NCBI RefSeq assembly: GCF_014876185.1
Contig: NZ_JADALJ010000001.1
Location: 3,515,501-3,579,500, forward strand
Reading direction: 5' to 3'
Length of the DNA: 64,000 nt
Source of the DNA: Rufibacter sp. LB8
GTDB lineage: Bacteria; Bacteroidota; Bacteroidia; Cytophagales; Hymenobacteraceae
Shown here: positions 44,201-50,290 of the stretch, one piece after another
How the letters are laid out: the number at the start of each line of letters is the position of its first letter
Position numbering within the stretch: position 1 is the first letter of the stretch
Made by a program: the position numbers and the translations under genes
The notes under the pieces: generated by a model
The model's input: the letters and a program-made list of their open reading frames with translations, nothing else
Database searches by the model: none
Told to the model about the DNA's origin: nothing

Positions 44201-46615
44201 AACAGCGCTGGATTTATAAGAGTGTTTGCCTCTAACAGTTGCGGCGACACGCCTGCGGTTGAGTTGCAGGTAACACCTGCCGCGGTGCCGGTACCGGCAG
44301 GCATTCTAGGCAACACAACGGTTTGTGCCAATGCCCAGCAAGTACAGTACGCCGTACAAAATCCGGTGGCAGGCATTACCTACACGTGGTTTGTCCCTGG
44401 CGGTTGGAACATTGTGTCAGGGCAGGGAACAGCGCAGGTACAGGTGAATGCAGGTACGGCAAGTGGCACTATTGCTGTCACCGCCACCAATACCTGCGGA
44501 ACCAGCGCCGCGGCAACGGTAGCCGTGGCCATTGGGCAGGCACCGGTCTTGGCTTCAGAGATACAGGGAGCAGCCACCGTGTGCGCTAATGCTACAGGAT
44601 TAACCTACTCCATGGCAGCTTCAGCCGCAGCTGCTACCTACACCTGGTCTGTGCCAGCCGGTTGGTCTATCATCAGCGGGCAAGGAGGAACTCAAATCAC
44701 AGTGCAGGCAGGTACCACAGAAGGTGATATTAGTGTAATAGCCTCTAATGGCTGCGGAACCAGCACCAAAGTGTTAGCCGTGAAATTGAACAGCGCTGTG
44801 GTGGCAACACCAGGCGCCATTACCGGAATTACCACTACTTGCCCTGGTACCAATAACTTAGTGTACACAGTGCCTGCCGTGAATGGGGCTACCTCTTATA
44901 CCTGGACAGTTCCTGCTGGTTGGACCTTACTGGCAGGCCAAGGGTCTGCCTCAGTAAGAGTTAGAGCGGGTACTACAGGCGGGCAAATCTCTGTGGAAGC
45001 AGTGAGTGCATGCGCCACCAGCGCAGCGTCTACCCTGGCGGTTCAGGTGACAGGCCCAGCGCCTGCCTTGGGTGCCATTAATGGAAACACTGCCATCTGT
45101 ATTGGGGGACCCCAAGTGTATTCTGTCCTGCCGGTGGCGGGTGTTACCACCTACCAATGGTCACTGCCTACGGGTTGGAGTTTTGTCTCAGGCCAAGGCA
45201 CAAATACCGTAACAGTCAACACGGGTACTACCGGCGGAACCATCAGAGTTATCTCCATAAATGCCTGTGTGAACAATCCGGTGCCTGCTACGTTGGCGGT
45301 GGTGGTAAACGGGACCAAGCCAGCCAGACCGGCCGCCATCACACCCACTACTGCCACGCCTTGTGCTAGCCAAACAGGCTTGGTATACAGCATTGCTGCA
45401 GTTCCGGGCGCTACAGAATATGTATGGAGCGTGCCACCTGGTTGGGCCATTGTCTCCGGTCAGGGAACTACCACCCTGACAGCCACGGCTGGTGCCACGG
45501 CTGGAAATATTATGGTCATCGCCAGAAATTCCTGCGGAGACAGTGATAGCCGTACGCTGACCGTCACGCCTACTCCAAATAACCTACAGGTAGGGAATGT
45601 GCAAGGACCAGACAAACCATGTGGCAACAACACCTTGGTGACGTACACGGTCATGAATGTGACAGGCGCCTCTAGTTATGCCTGGACCATACCAGCTACC
45701 TGGACCTTGGTCTCCGGGGCCGGAACAGCTTCTGTTCAGGTACGGCCATCACAGGAAGCCGGAAACGTGAGCGTAGTGGTTTCTAATTCTTGCGGAAGCA
45801 GCCTCACCAGAATTCTAGCCGTGACCCCAAGCAGCATTACCCCCGCAACTCCGGGAGCCATTGCCGGTCCGGCTGTGGTCTGCGGTACTACTGCCGGCAT
45901 CAGATATGAAATCACGCCGGTAGCAGGGGCCACCGGGTACACGTGGTCTGTGCCAACTGGTTGGAACATTCAGTCTGGCCAGGGAACCACGGTGCTGGTA
46001 GTACAGGCAGGAACATCTGGCCAGGTGAGCGTTATGGCGACCACCGCGTGTGGCAGCAGTGCACCGTCTACCCTGGCGGTAACCGTAGGCGATGCCTTGG
46101 GAACCATCACGCAGATCCAGAACATCAGCAGCCCTTGCGGTGGCTATCGGTTCGCGGTGGAGGCTGTGCCTGGGGCTACCTCATACGCATGGACGTTGCC
46201 GGCTGGCTGGCAGATTACCGCGGGCCAGGGAACCAGGGAAATACAAGTGACAGGTTCTGGCAACGTTCCGGTGCAATTAAGAGTAGAAGCCCGCAACAGC
46301 ACCTGTACCACGGCTCCTGCCACCCTCACGGTGCAACCTATTACCATTGCCGCTGAACTGATGGTGCCAAACACCTTCTCGCCTAACAATGACGGCAAGA
46401 ACGATGTCTGGAAAGTAAGAAACCTAGAGGCGTTCTCAGACAATGAATTGGTGGTAGTGAACCGTTATGGTGGGGAAGTGCACCGTGTGAAAGGCTACAG
46501 AAATGACTGGGCTGGTGCCGGCTTGGCAGAAGGTACCTATTATTATGTGCTCAAAGTTCGCTTGTGTGATAACCGGGTAGAAACCTACCGTGGCTACATC
46601 ATGCTCAAGCGTTAG
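32300..46615 (+). CDS. giant T9SS-secreted surface protein: DUF3494, DUF11, about 50 PKD-like repeats, type B sorting domain
   Basis: The 4,771-residue protein (ATG at 32300; the in-frame GTG at 32270 is less likely) has a signal peptide (LLIVLLTLFLQEVRAQ). A DUF3494 ice-binding-like beta-solenoid follows at about 20-225 (SGATLAPGVYHIKGSALLKG, RSRNVVWVVNGNVKLNAQ). Next is one DUF11 domain (about 225-345, VVTYTVTVTNTGPDNEEG). From about 350 to 4,680 run about 50 repeats of some 85 residues, each with a Cys near the start, a YTWTVPAGWTIVSGQGT core and a NxCG end. The tail (NTFSPNNDGKNDVWKV to YIMLKR) is the CHU_C type B sorting domain, so it should cross the outer membrane by T9SS and stay on the cell surface. 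PorP/SprF follows directly. It is likely an adhesin; DUF3494 also allows ice or surface binding. Confidence 0.9.
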   Translation: MKTRLLLIVLLTLFLQEVRAQVKSPLQSLRKVTLFSHNPLLLSGNSSVKGELIAPAVETAKYGKTLPVTTKLKSQQQTQAQVNRLYAELASTKPTATLDGKNLSGATLAPGVYHIKGSALLKGTLTLQGTGQKDELYIFKVEGNLILSPSAQVKLSKRLRSRNVVWVVNGNVKLNAQSTLKGSILAKGDINAEHGAQVEGKLLSQEGSVSLLDSFASDPAAAIADLTISQTVSPAASPDGKYVVNDVVTYTVTVTNTGPDNEEGVEVNFGWLPNNALVFISATQTTGTYNAADGYWEIPVLPVGQVETLEVTVRLNRANFITTATDVSGTGIDVDLDNSSSTLIICPVNKKPAGITGPEFACVLQAGVTDPYTFTVDQPIPGARYSWDLPPGWTAIGPNNASSIIVTTGTTPGTQTISARADSPCGLSDSTSFNVYLYPSKPTIAGPISGNSTYCVGSQETFSIPSGTQAKDYIWTVPADWTIITNDSSEQITVQFGPTSGKIRVVANNPCGNSAAIEKDITVILSVLPAPGGITASNDILCANTGTVTYSINSVAGAIDYTWSVPTSWAVLSGQGTTSITLQVGAPSDSIFVVANNICGPSSPRVKKIIVSPAAPQIGSINGDLTICSSDPPQTYSVDPVANALTYFWEVPTGWSILSGQGGTNVSVKQGTSGGLLKLTVTNGCGQDVKTINIEVSNSRPAAPVFVPTSPEALAPCIGQTGLVYSVNSVPGAQSYDWELPDGWVITNRSNGGRTITATSSSTPGQITIKAENGCGFSTATSISVVPFGSAPDAPVNFLGDLTPCAGSIITYQIENPIAGLFYDWFVPAGWAIQNGDSTSMITVLVGSNAGIISVKAGNGCGPSPSALEKPVTPFNGVPVFSSEIITPGLICAGVPEIVYSINAATGARSYQWTVPSGWTIKSGHGSNAIVVTPGSTGGQVTVTAENTCGNSLPKSVNQVVSPAAPTTPSAITGSAIICQGQTTTYTANASANATSYVWTIPADWTVVSGGNTREITVATGSISGNLTVQAVNSCGTSSATSFNVQVVPSALSAGPITDIDEVCGTTSIQTYSIAPVAGATGYTWTLPNGWTLLSANNGPSVQVRVGATGTISVTVQNQCGSGTASTRTTTVRTEPPAAPIAINADPSARFPCENQAGLTYSVAPVTDASNYIWSVPSGWTIVGSQTGPSINVTAGVGAGQVRVFTRNACGDSAPIAINVATAGTAPSLPEAVEGDPVPCIGATGKIYSVRNAVAGVQYNWSVPANWVVTAGLGTSQITVTIGSDTGNVEVTAENGCGITAATSLAVAPTTGPPAIGGDITGEDDVCLGAVLTYRVPAGGAISSYTWSTPSGWDITAGQGTNEITVKVNAVISGKVLVTAVNGCGNSVTKELLVISSPNIPEVPPVITGPTDLCIGSQYTFLASPVDNATGYQWNIPAGWTIVSGQGTGTLVVTIGSTSGEISVLKSKATNGCGGSEETVFNTTVNPNAPGVVGAISGPDRLCATNTVQEYSVTPVPFATNYFWTVPAGWQIVSGQTGSTLRVIPGTQSGEVRLRTSNACGNNAADGTLAVIITGSAPLRPAAIAGSAFAANPCVGQPGLTYTIPAVSGATSYKWEVPSGWAITAGQNTTSITVTAGSLPGDISVMANNLCGDSPARTFGVTPFTEPPATPAGITGAQRPCVGSQVTYRVVSPQPNVNYNWSVPTGWSVSSGQGTAEVVITIGTIPGSVEVKAENGCGESAGAILPITPSSGVPVLAGNISGAGIICAGATGLVYTVPVVATAESYQWTLPDGWSITAGSETNSITVTAGTGSGTISVAGINACGTGVAKTLAVTATLGAPQSPIAISGPTSLCIGGGPVTYSIAAVANASSYDWTYPVGWTVLNGQGTLSITLQPNGTSGAVAVAATNVCGTATGTTNVTIFPNAPDAAGSISGPVSYCADNTEYTYSITPVAGATTYNWTIPVGWTLVSGEGTTSIVVRPSTNSGSISVAGVNVCGEGIASSQAITITGVKPIQPGAISGNPLPCRGTTVTYSIAAVTGATGYVWEVPAGWTLESGQNSTSITVTTGLGTGNVTVKAVSVCGESPVRTQTVTSSTFPPVQPEAIVGQELPCANSQNITYSVRNPIADMTYTWSLPAGITIVSGQGTADLVVNVGTSGGEITVTATNGCGTSPAASLTVAPTSGSPALTSNIAGQGNVCAGSSYTYSVSGTNASSFEWSVPTGWLVTAGAGTNTITVTAGSLPGNVVVAAENGCAISPSRTLAVSVLPAAPQTPGTISGVVNACANLEVTYEVAAVANATSYIWTVPAEATILAGGTSRSITVRLGNASGQVTVKAVNSCGTSAESILNINVSPGAPEPVGPIAGASAFCATAATQTYSIATVARATNYSWSFPTGWTIISGQGTTTVEVQPGTTGGVATITASNGCGQTSRTMSITVNQAIASAPTGLTGKLTPCIGETGLTYSVPFIAGATGYTWTMPADWTIQSGQGTRSITLTAGSLSGAITVTANNDCGASPAASLTVTPSGTAPTQPSGISNASVICANSQQVFSVDNPQSGLTYNWNYPANWTLVSGQGTAQITLTVSGSSGTVSVAAQNTCGNSPVLSKPVTVTSDAPALAGNISGTSSGFCQGTTQTYTVPVSASASAITWTVPAGWSILSGQGTASVQVNVGNSGSISVSALNGCGQTTSRSLAVTVAPALPVAIGPIAGDIESCTNEVQTYSIPALAGATSYTWQVPLTANIQAGQGTNSITVRMGTVSGEVLVSVTDICGNTRVAKINVELSQVAPSPISAISGVTTICSTDASRTYSISPVANAKSLTWSIPTGWTLLSGQGSTSITVKPNTQSGTLSVEAWNYCGTSTQSLAVTVNGPISTTPGAISGKPMPCENEVVTYSIAAVAGATGYNWTVPAGWSIIGTATSTSIQVKAGGTTGSITVVASNDCGNSPAASLVVSPSGSVPARPDGINGMAQICGVTGNTYKVINPVAGVTYTWTLPAGWTFISNAGLIIEVDITGGPGPGNLTLVASNACGASEPFVLAVTASRPPILTGIQGTDVLCANAGQLTYSVNATVAGDTYAWSFPAGWNIVSGQGTAQVTVTPGPTSGVISVVGTNMCGTTTSTKNVVVSPAPPTDPGPITGLDEYCSSSATYTYSVQPVAGVTGYTWAVPAGWTLVSGQGTNQVTIRPGLTSGLISVKTLNGCGESNGAASRFVSITGQTPEAPDAITGTTAPCIGLGNVVYATNAVAGATSYVWSVPATWTIVSGQGTTSLTVTPGSTAGNVSVKATSASCGDSPVTTLAVTPFSNPPAIPQSITGPAAPCTNAVATYAVVNPVAGLTYNWSVPTGWTITSGAGTASVQVTVGSVTGQVTVSASNACGTGTAVNLQVTPTTGVIALNPITGPASVCPAATPLTYAVTSTAGITNYQWTVPTGWTLLSGQGTTQITVTAPTSGSGNLVVTGVNQCGTTVSRSLVVIITSGAPLPMQAINGPATVCENGEYTYSVPVIAGATTYTWTIPAGATFVNGQGTSAITVKMGASAGSVSVVASNNCSTSPVATLAINQPGTRPSAVGAISGTSIICSTSASQTYSIAAVAGAAGYTWTVPTGWTITGGQGSRSINVVPGTVSGTVKVEAINTCGTTTNTLAVTVAQPLAALPAIDGNEVPCENETNVTYSISAVPGATGYTWSVPNGWVIQSGQNSPAIIVTAGTSIGQITVKATNACGDSPISSLAVTPSQAAPTTPTGVLGQVAPCGNSQGLIYSVVNPVEGIAYTWTLPAGWSIVSGQNSPTIEVNTSTNAGNILVTASNGCGTSPAFAFAVAPNAGTPAITGALSGQTSVCGGTTSLVYAVNGVAGATYNWTVPTGWTIRSGQNTPSITVDAGTLDGTITVEGSNGCGTIARTLAVTIQDPITETLSAIAGKQAPCSGEENLTYTVNAVTGATGYTWSVPFGWTIVSGSTSNAITVKAGNSAGFIRVFASNSCGDTPAVELQVTPAAVPVPAGILGNTTVCANAQQVQYAVQNPVAGITYTWFVPGGWNIVSGQGTAQVQVNAGTASGTIAVTATNTCGTSAAATVAVAIGQAPVLASEIQGAATVCANATGLTYSMAASAAAATYTWSVPAGWSIISGQGGTQITVQAGTTEGDISVIASNGCGTSTKVLAVKLNSAVVATPGAITGITTTCPGTNNLVYTVPAVNGATSYTWTVPAGWTLLAGQGSASVRVRAGTTGGQISVEAVSACATSAASTLAVQVTGPAPALGAINGNTAICIGGPQVYSVLPVAGVTTYQWSLPTGWSFVSGQGTNTVTVNTGTTGGTIRVISINACVNNPVPATLAVVVNGTKPARPAAITPTTATPCASQTGLVYSIAAVPGATEYVWSVPPGWAIVSGQGTTTLTATAGATAGNIMVIARNSCGDSDSRTLTVTPTPNNLQVGNVQGPDKPCGNNTLVTYTVMNVTGASSYAWTIPATWTLVSGAGTASVQVRPSQEAGNVSVVVSNSCGSSLTRILAVTPSSITPATPGAIAGPAVVCGTTAGIRYEITPVAGATGYTWSVPTGWNIQSGQGTTVLVVQAGTSGQVSVMATTACGSSAPSTLAVTVGDALGTITQIQNISSPCGGYRFAVEAVPGATSYAWTLPAGWQITAGQGTREIQVTGSGNVPVQLRVEARNSTCTTAPATLTVQPITIAAELMVPNTFSPNNDGKNDVWKVRNLEAFSDNELVVVNRYGGEVHRVKGYRNDWAGAGLAEGTYYYVLKVRLCDNRVETYRGYIMLKR

Positions 46616-46618
46616 TAA

Positions 46619-47584
46619 ATGAAGTTTATGAAGAAGCGTACTATACAAATTTTCTTGCTGGTGGTGCTGGGCCTTTCCTCTTTGGGGAATGCCTACGCCC
46701 AGCAGGACCCCCAGTTTACCCAGTACATGTTCAACGGTTTGCTGCTCAACCCAGCGTACGCGGGCAGCAAGGGCTTCTCCAGTTTCAGTGGGTCTTTCCG
46801 GAGCCAGTGGACAGGTTTAGAAGGCGCCCCATTAAGCCAGACCGTTAGTTTTGACGCCAACCTTAACAAAAAACTAGGCGCAGGGGCCGTAATTACGCAT
46901 GACCGCCTGGGCGCGCAGCGCTACACAGAAGTTACCGGCAACGTGGCCGCCCGCATCTCGCTTAACCGCACCACCCGCCTGGCGGTGGGCATCTCTTTGG
47001 GCGCGGCCCAGCAAGTAGTAGACGGTACCATGCTCAGACCAGAGGAACGCGATGACCTGGCTTTGCCTTTCGGGATTGAGCGGGCCTTTACGCCTACGGC
47101 CAAAATAGGCGCGTACCTGCACAGCAATCTTTTCTACGCCGGTGCCTCTGTCAGTAACTTGCTGTTCTTTAAAGATGACGTTTTGCTAGCCCCCACGCCC
47201 CACCTGTTCTTAACGGCAGGCGGTGTGATTGACCTGGGCCCGGAGCTTAAATTCAAGCCCAGCTTTTTGCTGAAGGAGGATTTCAGCGGTCCGGCGGCCA
47301 TTGACCTGAACGCCTTTGTGCTGTTCAGCGAGAGATTCTGGGTAGGTGCCTCTTACAGGACCAGCCTAAGTATTCTGAACAGTGACACCCAAAGCCCCAA
47401 CACGCGCCTGAGCAATACCCTGGCCGGCATTCTGGAAGTGTATGCCTCGCCCCGGCTTCGGTTTGGGTACTCCTATGACTTTTCAGTGGGAGGGTTGCAG
47501 AACTATTCCAGCCATGAGATTTCAGTAGGCTACTATCTGCTCAAGAACGTGAATGGCCGCATGCTCACGCCAAGATATTTTTAA
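46619..47584 (+). CDS. PorP/SprF-family T9SS outer membrane protein
   Basis: The 321-residue beta-barrel protein has a signal peptide (LVVLGLSSLGNAYAQ) and the family start QQDPQFTQYMFNGLLLNPAY. PorP/SprF-like proteins are needed to secrete or attach the surface protein encoded next to them; SprF does this for the SprB adhesin of Flavobacterium. It starts 3 bp after the stop of the giant gene, so the two are co-translated, and its partner is almost surely that protein. The ATG at 46619 or the one at 46628 (MKKRTIQ) could be used. Confidence 0.92.
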   Translation: MKFMKKRTIQIFLLVVLGLSSLGNAYAQQDPQFTQYMFNGLLLNPAYAGSKGFSSFSGSFRSQWTGLEGAPLSQTVSFDANLNKKLGAGAVITHDRLGAQRYTEVTGNVAARISLNRTTRLAVGISLGAAQQVVDGTMLRPEERDDLALPFGIERAFTPTAKIGAYLHSNLFYAGASVSNLLFFKDDVLLAPTPHLFLTAGGVIDLGPELKFKPSFLLKEDFSGPAAIDLNAFVLFSERFWVGASYRTSLSILNSDTQSPNTRLSNTLAGILEVYASPRLRFGYSYDFSVGGLQNYSSHEISVGYYLLKNVNGRMLTPRYF

Positions 47585-47603
47585 TACTATTTCTTCATAA
47601 AAG

Positions 47604-47639
47604 CCGTTTTTGGCCTCTATTTTCAAAATGGAAGAAAAA
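47604..47639. repeat. GCTC palindrome P14 (degenerate)
   Basis: Left arm GCCGTTTTTGGCCTCTATTT; right arm reduced to AAAATGGAAGAAAAAC. It lies 20 bp after the PorP/SprF stop, ahead of the next gene. Confidence 0.55.
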
Positions 47640-47684
47640 CTAGACCCAGCTGTGCAAACAGCGCCTCCCGCCCGACCAAACCCT

Positions 47685-49661
47685 ATGAAAACGTTTATTG
47701 CCACTGTCTTCTTTCTGTTTGCCCTGGTGTTGAGCCCGCTTGCCAGCTGGGCGCAGGAAGACACCAAACAGGCCGACAAACATTTTGATGATTTTGAGTA
47801 CGCCCTGGCCTTAAAGGGTTACCAATCGGCGCTGGAGAAAAACCAGCCCACCCTGGAACTGGTAGAGAAAATAGCGCATTGCTACCGTTTCATGAACCAG
47901 CCCAAAAACGCCGCCTTCTGGTACCGCCAGGTGATTGGGTTTGCCGGTTCGGCGCCCGTTAACTTGTTCTATTTTGCCGAAGCCAGCAAGCAGAACGGTG
48001 ATTACCTCACCGCCAAGCGCCATTACCTTTTGTTTGCGGAGCGCGAGCCGGCAAGAAGAGACGAAGCCCTGCAGTTTGCCAAGGGCTGCGATTGGGCCAT
48101 GGCCTGGATTGACCGCCCCATGGCTTTTGAAATAACCCAGGAACAAGCGCTGAACTCCACCTACGCAGATTTTAGCCCAGTTTTCTACCAAGACGGCCTG
48201 GTGTTTTCCTCAGACCGCCTCACCAGCAATGACCAGAAAGTTTATGGTTGGACCGGCACGCCGTACCTGCAGCTGTACTACGCACCCCGCTTAGACAACA
48301 ACTGGGGCGCCATCAAACCCCTGGACAACACCATCAATACTGAATACCACAACGCCACCGCCACGTTCTCTGAGAGTTTCCAGGAAGTCTTTTTTACCCG
48401 TACCAAGCAGGTGAAAAACCGCGTGCTGCCAGAGGAAGTGCAGGGAGCCAACGTGTGGCAGAAATTCTCCAAAAACGACAAATTCATCAACCGCCTGGAG
48501 ATTTACAGCGCCACGCTCAAGAACGGGAAATGGCAGGAGCCGGTGCCGTTCGCCTTTAACAAGGGCGAGTCTTATTCCATGGGCCACCCGGCACTTTCGC
48601 AAGACGGCAACCTGCTTTATTTTGTCTCTGACATGCCCGGCGGCTACGGCCAAACCGATATCTATTTCTCTGAACGCCGCCCAGACGGTTCCTGGACAGA
48701 CCCCAAGAACGTAGGGCCAGAGATCAACACGCCAGGCAAGGAGGTGTTCCCGGTGATCAACAAAGACGGCAAGCTTTATTTTTCCTCAGACGGGCACATA
48801 GGCATGGGCGGCTTGGATATCTTCTCCGCGGTGGGCAACAAGAATGCCTGGAAACAGGTGGAGAACCTGTACTATCCCTTTAATTCGCCCAGGGATGATT
48901 TTGGCCTCATTTACGAAAAGGACGGCAAAAACGGCTTTTTCTCTTCTAACCGAGACTCAGACGTGGGCTCAGACAACATTTTTAGGTTTGCGCCCAAGTT
49001 CATTCCGTGTAAACTGGCCGGTGTGACGTTTGTGCGCATCACCAGCAAAAACGGCACGTCTACGTCTTCGCCGGTTGAAGGCGTGACGCTGTCTGTGCAA
49101 GCCACCGGCGGCGACACGCTCAAATCGTTCCAGGTGACTTCTAATGCCAAAGGCGAATTCCTGTTTGAGGTGGAAGCCAACACGCTCTATACCATTAAAG
49201 GCAGCAAGCGCGGCTACCTGAACCAAACCATTCACGTGGCCCCAGACTGCCGGAAAGTGACTGACACGGTCTCCATGGAAATGGTGCTCAACCGCGACAC
49301 GCCTAACAAGGCCATTGTGCTGGAGAACATTTACTATGATTTGGACAAATATGACCTTCGGGCGGAATCTATTGCCGAGCTGGACAAGGTGGTAGCCATG
49401 CTGCAGGACAACCCCACCATCCGCATTGAGCTGGGGTCGCACACAGACAGCCGCCAGACCATGAAATACAACCAACTGCTGTCGCAGATGCGCGCTGCCA
49501 CCGCCGTCAAGTACATTCTCTCCAAAGGCATAAATCCCAAACGAGTCATTGCCAAAGGCTACGGCGAAACCAAGTTGCGCAACAAGTGTACTGACGGCGC
49601 CACCTGCTCTGAGGAAGAACACCAACTCAACCGCCGCACCGAATTCAAAATCCTTCGGTAA
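47685..49661 (+). CDS. PorE-like TPR, PD40 propeller and OmpA peptidoglycan-binding protein
   Basis: The 658-residue exported protein (signal peptide ending near LASWAQ) has TPR-like helices (about 25-140), a WD40/PD40 propeller (about 150-445, including FSPVFYQDGLVFSS and GHPALSQDGNLLYFVS), a carboxypeptidase-regulatory-like domain (about 455-545) and a C-terminal OmpA domain with IELGSHTDSRQTMKYNQL. PorE of Porphyromonas gingivalis has this domain order and anchors T9SS to peptidoglycan. Third in a row with the giant protein and PorP/SprF, it probably serves the same export route. I chose the ATG at 47685 because upstream in-frame codons (from 47610) run through palindrome P14. Confidence 0.88.
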   Translation: MKTFIATVFFLFALVLSPLASWAQEDTKQADKHFDDFEYALALKGYQSALEKNQPTLELVEKIAHCYRFMNQPKNAAFWYRQVIGFAGSAPVNLFYFAEASKQNGDYLTAKRHYLLFAEREPARRDEALQFAKGCDWAMAWIDRPMAFEITQEQALNSTYADFSPVFYQDGLVFSSDRLTSNDQKVYGWTGTPYLQLYYAPRLDNNWGAIKPLDNTINTEYHNATATFSESFQEVFFTRTKQVKNRVLPEEVQGANVWQKFSKNDKFINRLEIYSATLKNGKWQEPVPFAFNKGESYSMGHPALSQDGNLLYFVSDMPGGYGQTDIYFSERRPDGSWTDPKNVGPEINTPGKEVFPVINKDGKLYFSSDGHIGMGGLDIFSAVGNKNAWKQVENLYYPFNSPRDDFGLIYEKDGKNGFFSSNRDSDVGSDNIFRFAPKFIPCKLAGVTFVRITSKNGTSTSSPVEGVTLSVQATGGDTLKSFQVTSNAKGEFLFEVEANTLYTIKGSKRGYLNQTIHVAPDCRKVTDTVSMEMVLNRDTPNKAIVLENIYYDLDKYDLRAESIAELDKVVAMLQDNPTIRIELGSHTDSRQTMKYNQLLSQMRAATAVKYILSKGINPKRVIAKGYGETKLRNKCTDGATCSEEEHQLNRRTEFKILR

Positions 49662-49688
49662 CCGGTACTTGTAAGAAAGAGTAAGCAG

Positions 49689-49740
49689 CCGTCTGCGTTT
49701 TGGGACTCATTTCCAGAAATGAGCCCCAAAACGCAGACGG
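49689..49740. repeat. GCTC palindrome P15 (52 bp, with T tract)
   Basis: Arms CCGTCTGCGTTTTGGGACTC and the complement with one mismatch, followed by TTTTTTGTG. It lies 28 bp after the OmpA-protein stop and looks like its terminator. Confidence 0.92.
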
Positions 49741-49960
49741 TTTTTTGTGTCTGCTACTCTATGGTGCCGTTGCCCTGTCTCTGGTATTCGCCTTTGGTCA
49801 AGCTCCGCACCGCATCAGTCCAAATCTTTAACATGAAAGGGCACCTGGTCATATAGGCTAAATGGGAAAGTGCTGCTCAAATACCGTTTGTTCATTCAAT
49901 GGAATGAATTGGCTCAGAGTTTCAGATTGGTTGCCTTTAACAGGCAAACGCACCAGCCTT

Positions 49961-50000
49961 CCGTTTTCGGGCTCATTTCCGGAAATGAGCCCGAAAATGA
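49961..50000. repeat. GCTC palindrome P16
   Basis: Core 49964-49997 is perfect (TTTTCGGGCTCATTTCC and its complement); the outermost pairs are lost on the right. Confidence 0.9.
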
Positions 50001-50233
50001 GGAAACATTCCAAGGATAATAATCCCAATAGCATCCATGTATAGGTTTTGCTCTGAAGGAATACCTGACCCCTATTTTCGGAAGTCTGACTTATAGGCTT
50101 GAAGTCGATAAGGTTTTTCAATCGCCCTATTTAAATTCAGTAAATGGATTACTTAAATGGACTACTACTAGAAGAAGCCGGTAGCTTCTATCGAGGCATT
50201 TTTGGTTTCCAGCCGACAAATAGATTTACAAAA

Positions 50234-50266
50234 AAGCGCCCCTGCCAACATTTGGCAGGGGCGCTT
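50234..50266 (-). terminator. terminator of the repeat-rich T9SS protein gene
   Basis: AAGCGCCCCTGCCAA at 50234-50248 pairs perfectly with 50252-50266. On the minus strand it is followed by TTTTTTG. It lies 25 bp beyond the stop of the gene ending at 50291. Confidence 0.85.
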
Positions 50267-50290
50267 GGGTTTCTTTATTTGCCGGTGTGG

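Larger units (their letters stand above)
49662..50290. other. 0.63-kb intergenic region between converging genes
   Basis: It holds palindromes P15 and P16 and the terminator of the leftward T9SS gene. An 87-codon open frame on the minus strand (49858-50121) runs straight through P16 and starts with TTG; I do not consider it a gene. I see no RNA gene. Confidence 0.5.

Noticed and set aside
33348-46340. Tandem repeats that could be mistaken for a CRISPR array or satellite
   Set aside because: The period is about 255-260 bp, the repeats diverge in sequence and the whole array is one open reading frame encoding PKD-like domains.
49858-50121. 87-codon minus-strand frame
   Set aside because: It starts at TTG, runs through palindrome P16 and has no recognisable domain; the palindrome alone explains part of the openness.
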